Assembly: GCA_905212635.1 (NCBI GenBank)
Contig: CAJMFH010000056.1
Coordinates: forward strand, 1 to 8,746
DNA: 8,746 nucleotides
Origin: an uncultured Lachnoclostridium sp.
GTDB lineage: Bacteria > Bacillota > Clostridia > Lachnospirales > Lachnospiraceae
Direction: 5' to 3'
In this document: positions 6,297 through 8,746 of the stretch, in pieces
Numbering within the stretch: position 1 is the stretch's first letter
How the letters are laid out: every line of letters starts with the position of its first letter
Made by a program: the position numbers and the translations under genes
The notes under the pieces: model-generated
Database searches by the model: none
What the model saw: only the letters and a program-made list of their open reading frames with translations
Told to the model about the DNA's origin: nothing

Positions 6297-7620
6297 ATAG
6301 AACTCCCATGGACAGATATAGCAGCATGGTTTCGATATTTACCGTAAAGAAAATATCATGAAAACAAATAAGAAAGATCAGTACCGCGACTACAAGGCAC
6401 AGAGCAAGAACATAGTCCGGGCTGATTTTTTCTTTTGTCCGGATACGCTTTACATTTCGAATGAGCATAAGGATTAAAAAGGCTGCCATAAGCAGAAAAC
6501 CAAGGATACCGGTTTCTACCAGAAGAGACAGATACCCGTTGTGGGTAACGTACTGCGTCTGGGCAAGATAGCCATTTGGATCATGCTCTGTGGCATAAGG
6601 CAGAGCGGTGTTGATGGAAAATCCGAACACCGGTTTTTTCTTATACAGATCAAGGTAATTGATCCAGATCGTGGAACGGTTGTTGGTGAGGTTATCCCCT
6701 CCGACATCATCACGTACCAGATCGGTTTCACTCCGCTGAGGTTCCATCTGCTGTCCGATATTCTGCATCGGATAAAAGAGCAGGGAATAGACAACGACCA
6801 TTCCCGCCAGAGAGAGCGCAAGGTTTCGTGCGGCATACAGAAGAAACCGCGAAACAGAAGTGCTTCCGGAGGTGATATGATGGCGGTAAGTGAGCAGTAA
6901 TACAAAGAAAAATATCGTACCGATCACGCATAAAAATACGGTTCGGGAATTCGAAAATACAATGTAAGCCACGTTGATCAGCGCACTGATTCCGAGATAG
7001 ATACGCAGAATACGATTTGTCTGGCAATAAAACGTATACGCGAGAAGGATCAGCAGCAGAAACGAAGTAAAGGCAGCAAAATTTGGGTCCGAAAATACAC
7101 CAAACAGTCTGCCGTCAACAATACCCTGCCGTACCGTATTTCCAATTGGATTTAAGGTGCGGTATTGAATGTCCAGAAGGTACTGAACGAGCGAAACTGC
7201 GCAGCAGACCGTCCAAAGAATACTTGATACGACCGCTGTGAGCTGTATGGTAAAAGAAAAATCTTTTCGTTCGGTCATATGATAATAACTGAAAAACAGG
7301 ATGAGCTGAATTCCAAAGGTAATGACACCGAGTACATTGTCAAAAAAATTATACCTGTGGTTGAGTAATGTGGTGATACATAAAATAAGGGTAAAGCCGC
7401 CAAGTACAGCAAAAAGGGAATTCATTTTCCATTTTTTAAAACCGGAGATGAGATAGGCAAGAGCCAGACAGCCGCCGGCGGCGACAATAAGTTTATATAG
7501 AATACCGGCAAGTGTGCCAACGCAAAAAACAGAAATCGGTATAATGCGCTGTGTCATACTGTAAAGTGCATAAAATAAGATGTAGTAACGTGTGATTTGA
7601 TTTGTGATTTTCATGTCCAT
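6241..7620 (-). CDS. O-antigen ligase/Wzy-like polysaccharide polymerase
   Basis: This 459-residue polytopic membrane protein has about ten or more hydrophobic segments and is expected to polymerise or transfer lipid-linked glycan outside the membrane. Features of the O-antigen ligase (WaaL/Wzy_C) family are visible: GVFSDPN (174-180), NSRT (224-227) after a membrane helix, a long extracytoplasmic loop of about 283-365 containing NRSTIW (314-319), and THNGYLSLLVETGILGF (359-375), matching the family's conserved H-N-x-Y-L loop and following helix. ATG 7620 is chosen because AGAGG lies about 11 bases upstream; a second ATG two codons later is possible. The gene is alone on its strand, converges on the operon with a 56-bp overlap, and diverges from the FlaA1-like gene. 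As the only polymerase candidate here it is more likely a Wzy-type polymerase than a true ligase, because Gram-positives lack lipid A. Confidence 0.85.
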   Translation of the reverse strand: MDMKITNQITRYYILFYALYSMTQRIIPISVFCVGTLAGILYKLIVAAGGCLALAYLISGFKKWKMNSLFAVLGGFTLILCITTLLNHRYNFFDNVLGVITFGIQLILFFSYYHMTERKDFSFTIQLTAVVSSILWTVCCAVSLVQYLLDIQYRTLNPIGNTVRQGIVDGRLFGVFSDPNFAAFTSFLLLILLAYTFYCQTNRILRIYLGISALINVAYIVFSNSRTVFLCVIGTIFFFVLLLTYRHHITSGSTSVSRFLLYAARNLALSLAGMVVVYSLLFYPMQNIGQQMEPQRSETDLVRDDVGGDNLTNNRSTIWINYLDLYKKKPVFGFSINTALPYATEHDPNGYLAQTQYVTHNGYLSLLVETGILGFLLMAAFLILMLIRNVKRIRTKEKISPDYVLALCLVVAVLIFLICFHDIFFTVNIETMLLYLSMGVLFIETDPQTVQSDPSIASK

Positions 7621-7659
7621 CTTCTAAGGTTCCTCTCAAAAATCTTTTGATAGGATATT

Positions 7660-7688
7660 AGTATACTCTATCCCATTGATTTTTTCAA
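7660..7688 (-). promoter_or_regulatory. Predicted sigma-A promoter of the Wzy-like gene
   Basis: On the minus strand TTGAAA (7688-7683), a 17-bp spacer and TATACT (7665-7660) predict a start near 7653 and a leader of about 33 nt. Its -35 box falls inside the spacer of the opposing promoter at 7676-7704. Confidence 0.8.
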
Positions 7689-7704
7689 CTTTTTTTTGTA
7701 TAAT
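7676..7704 (+). promoter_or_regulatory. Predicted sigma-A promoter of the FlaA1-like gene
   Basis: TTGATT (7676-7681), a 17-bp spacer and a perfect TATAAT (7699-7704) predict a start near 7711 and a leader of about 40 nt. The spacer is T-rich and contains the opposing promoter's -35 box, so the two sites overlap by 13 bp (7676-7688). Confidence 0.8.
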
Positions 7705-7750
7705 ACTATATTAAGGGTGTCAGGGGGAAACGAAATGGAGGACAGAATTC

Positions 7751-8746
7751 ATGTTACGTATTCGCAAATATATTGAGAGTGGAAAAATGTCGCTGATCTA
7801 CCGGTTTTTACTTCTGGTATGGGATGCGGTATGTATTAATCTGTGCTCTTATGCGGCACTTTTTATCCGCTACGAATTAAAATGGGATAAGTTTATTAAA
7901 AGCGGGATATCCATCGAATATCCGCATGGCTATATTACGACACTTCAGGAAATGATGATCGTCAATACACTTCTGACGTTGATTGTATTTGCTCTTTTCC
8001 GTTTGTATAACAGTTTGTGGAGATATGCAAGTCTGAGTGAAGTGATCAATATTGCACTGGCTTGCGGAATCTCTACGGTAATCCATTTTCTGACCGTATT
8101 TGGTACTTACCGGAGACTGCCAAGATCGTATTTTTTTATTTATTTTATGCTCCTGTTTTTTATGACATTGACGGTGCGTTTTTCTTACCGGATCGTGCGC
8201 TTTCTTTACAATGAAAACATTCATGGAGTCGGTATGCGCAATACGATGGTCATTGGTGGCGGAGAAGCCGGAAATATGGTGATCAACGAACTGAAAATGA
8301 GTAAAAAACTCGACAGTAATATCTGCTGTGTCATCGACGATAATAAGTCCAAACAAAACACATTTATCAATGGGATCAAGGTGATCGGCGGCAGAGATAA
8401 AATTCTGGAGGCAGCCAGTCATTATGAGATCAATGAGATCATTGTGGCGATGCCAAGTGCGTCGAAAAAGGAAGTAAAAGAGATTCTGGAAGTGTGTCAG
8501 CAGACAGGCGCAGATCTGAAAATCCTTCCCGGAGTATATCAATTTGTAAATGGGGAGGCTGCGGTCGAAAAACTGCGTCCGGTTCAGATTGAAGACCTTC
8601 TGGGACGCGAACCGGTAAAAACGGATCTGGATTCCATTACCGGCTATGTGAAAGATAAAGTAGTTTTGGTTACCGGCGGAGGCGGTTCCATCGGTAGTGA
8701 ATTGTGCCGCCAGATTGCTGCCAATCAGCCGAAGATGCTTATCATA
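7751..8746 (+). CDS. FlaA1/CapD-like membrane nucleotide-sugar dehydratase/epimerase, 3'-truncated by the window
   Basis: The open frame has 332 codons without a stop and runs to the window edge; family members are usually about 600 or more residues. The N-terminal part has roughly four membrane helices (about 16-40, 66-85, 98-118 and 126-145). A first Rossmann-like domain follows, with VIGGGEAG (167-174) and a partner region ending near 290. The catalytic SDR domain begins VVLVTGGGGSIGSE (304-317), containing the NAD(P)-binding GxxGxxG (G309, G312, G315). This architecture matches the PglF/WbpM/CapD group, which converts UDP-GlcNAc to 4-keto-6-deoxy sugars, the first step toward bacillosamine, FucNAc or QuiNAc-type sugars. 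The catalytic residues lie past the edge, so the exact reaction is unresolved. GGAGG lies 9 bases before the ATG. It has its own promoter and is separate from the four-gene operon. Confidence 0.88.
   Translation, partial: MLRIRKYIESGKMSLIYRFLLLVWDAVCINLCSYAALFIRYELKWDKFIKSGISIEYPHGYITTLQEMMIVNTLLTLIVFALFRLYNSLWRYASLSEVINIALACGISTVIHFLTVFGTYRRLPRSYFFIYFMLLFFMTLTVRFSYRIVRFLYNENIHGVGMRNTMVIGGGEAGNMVINELKMSKKLDSNICCVIDDNKSKQNTFINGIKVIGGRDKILEAASHYEINEIIVAMPSASKKEVKEILEVCQQTGADLKILPGVYQFVNGEAAVEKLRPVQIEDLLGREPVKTDLDSITGYVKDKVVLVTGGGGSIGSELCRQIAANQPKMLII

Noticed and set aside
6334..6357. Possible plus-strand terminator for the four-gene operon
   Set aside because: The 7-bp stem (GATATTT/AAATATC) is entirely A/T apart from its end pair and has no T-run after it on either strand. 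It lies within polymerase coding sequence.
7877..8542. 221-codon minus-strand open frame
   Set aside because: It is antisense to the clearly recognisable FlaA1-like gene. Its translation is rich in His, Gln and Cys with no domain signal, as expected of a shadow frame.

Overview
The window looks like part of a surface-polysaccharide (capsule/exopolysaccharide) locus from a mid-GC Gram-positive anaerobe, most likely a Clostridia/Lachnospiraceae gut bacterium. That placement is inferred from purine-rich AGGAGG-type ribosome binding sites, clean TTGAAA-N17-TATAAT promoters, Firmicutes-style GC-stem/T-run terminators and the gene content. It was not checked against a database.

Layout, left to right. 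Positions 1-130 hold two tandem copies of a 54-bp non-coding repeat. Its minus-strand transcript would form a hairpin followed by seven U. Next is a minus-strand terminator (135-176) for a minus-strand gene (208-1305) that fuses a dolichyl-phosphate-mannose-synthase-like glycosyltransferase to a GtrA membrane domain. A 170-bp divergent promoter region follows. From it a plus-strand operon of four tightly packed genes reads right: an ExoA-like membrane-anchored GT2 (1476-2483), a protein made of two complete LicD domains in tandem (2480-4210), a soluble GT2 (4212-5180) and a GT4 glycosyltransferase (5196-6296). A polytopic O-antigen-ligase/Wzy-like polymerase gene lies on the minus strand (6241-7620) and overlaps the operon's last gene tail to tail by 56 bp. 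Its apparent terminator sits inside the coding sequence of that neighbour. A second compact divergent region has physically overlapping promoters. It drives the polymerase leftwards and, rightwards, a FlaA1/CapD-like membrane nucleotide-sugar dehydratase/epimerase (7751 to the window edge, truncated).

Working model (inference): the FlaA1-like enzyme makes an unusual activated sugar. The GT2 and GT4 enzymes build a repeat unit on a lipid carrier. The LicD-LicD protein adds a phospho-linked substituent such as phosphocholine or another phosphodiester. The Wzy/ligase-like protein polymerises or transfers the product outside the membrane, and the GT2-GtrA fusion supplies and flips a polyprenyl-phosphate sugar for side-branch addition. 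No initiating sugar-phosphate transferase, Wzx flippase, chain-length regulator, or licA/B/C choline genes are visible here, so the locus must continue beyond the window. No tRNA, rRNA, insertion sequence or CRISPR array was seen.
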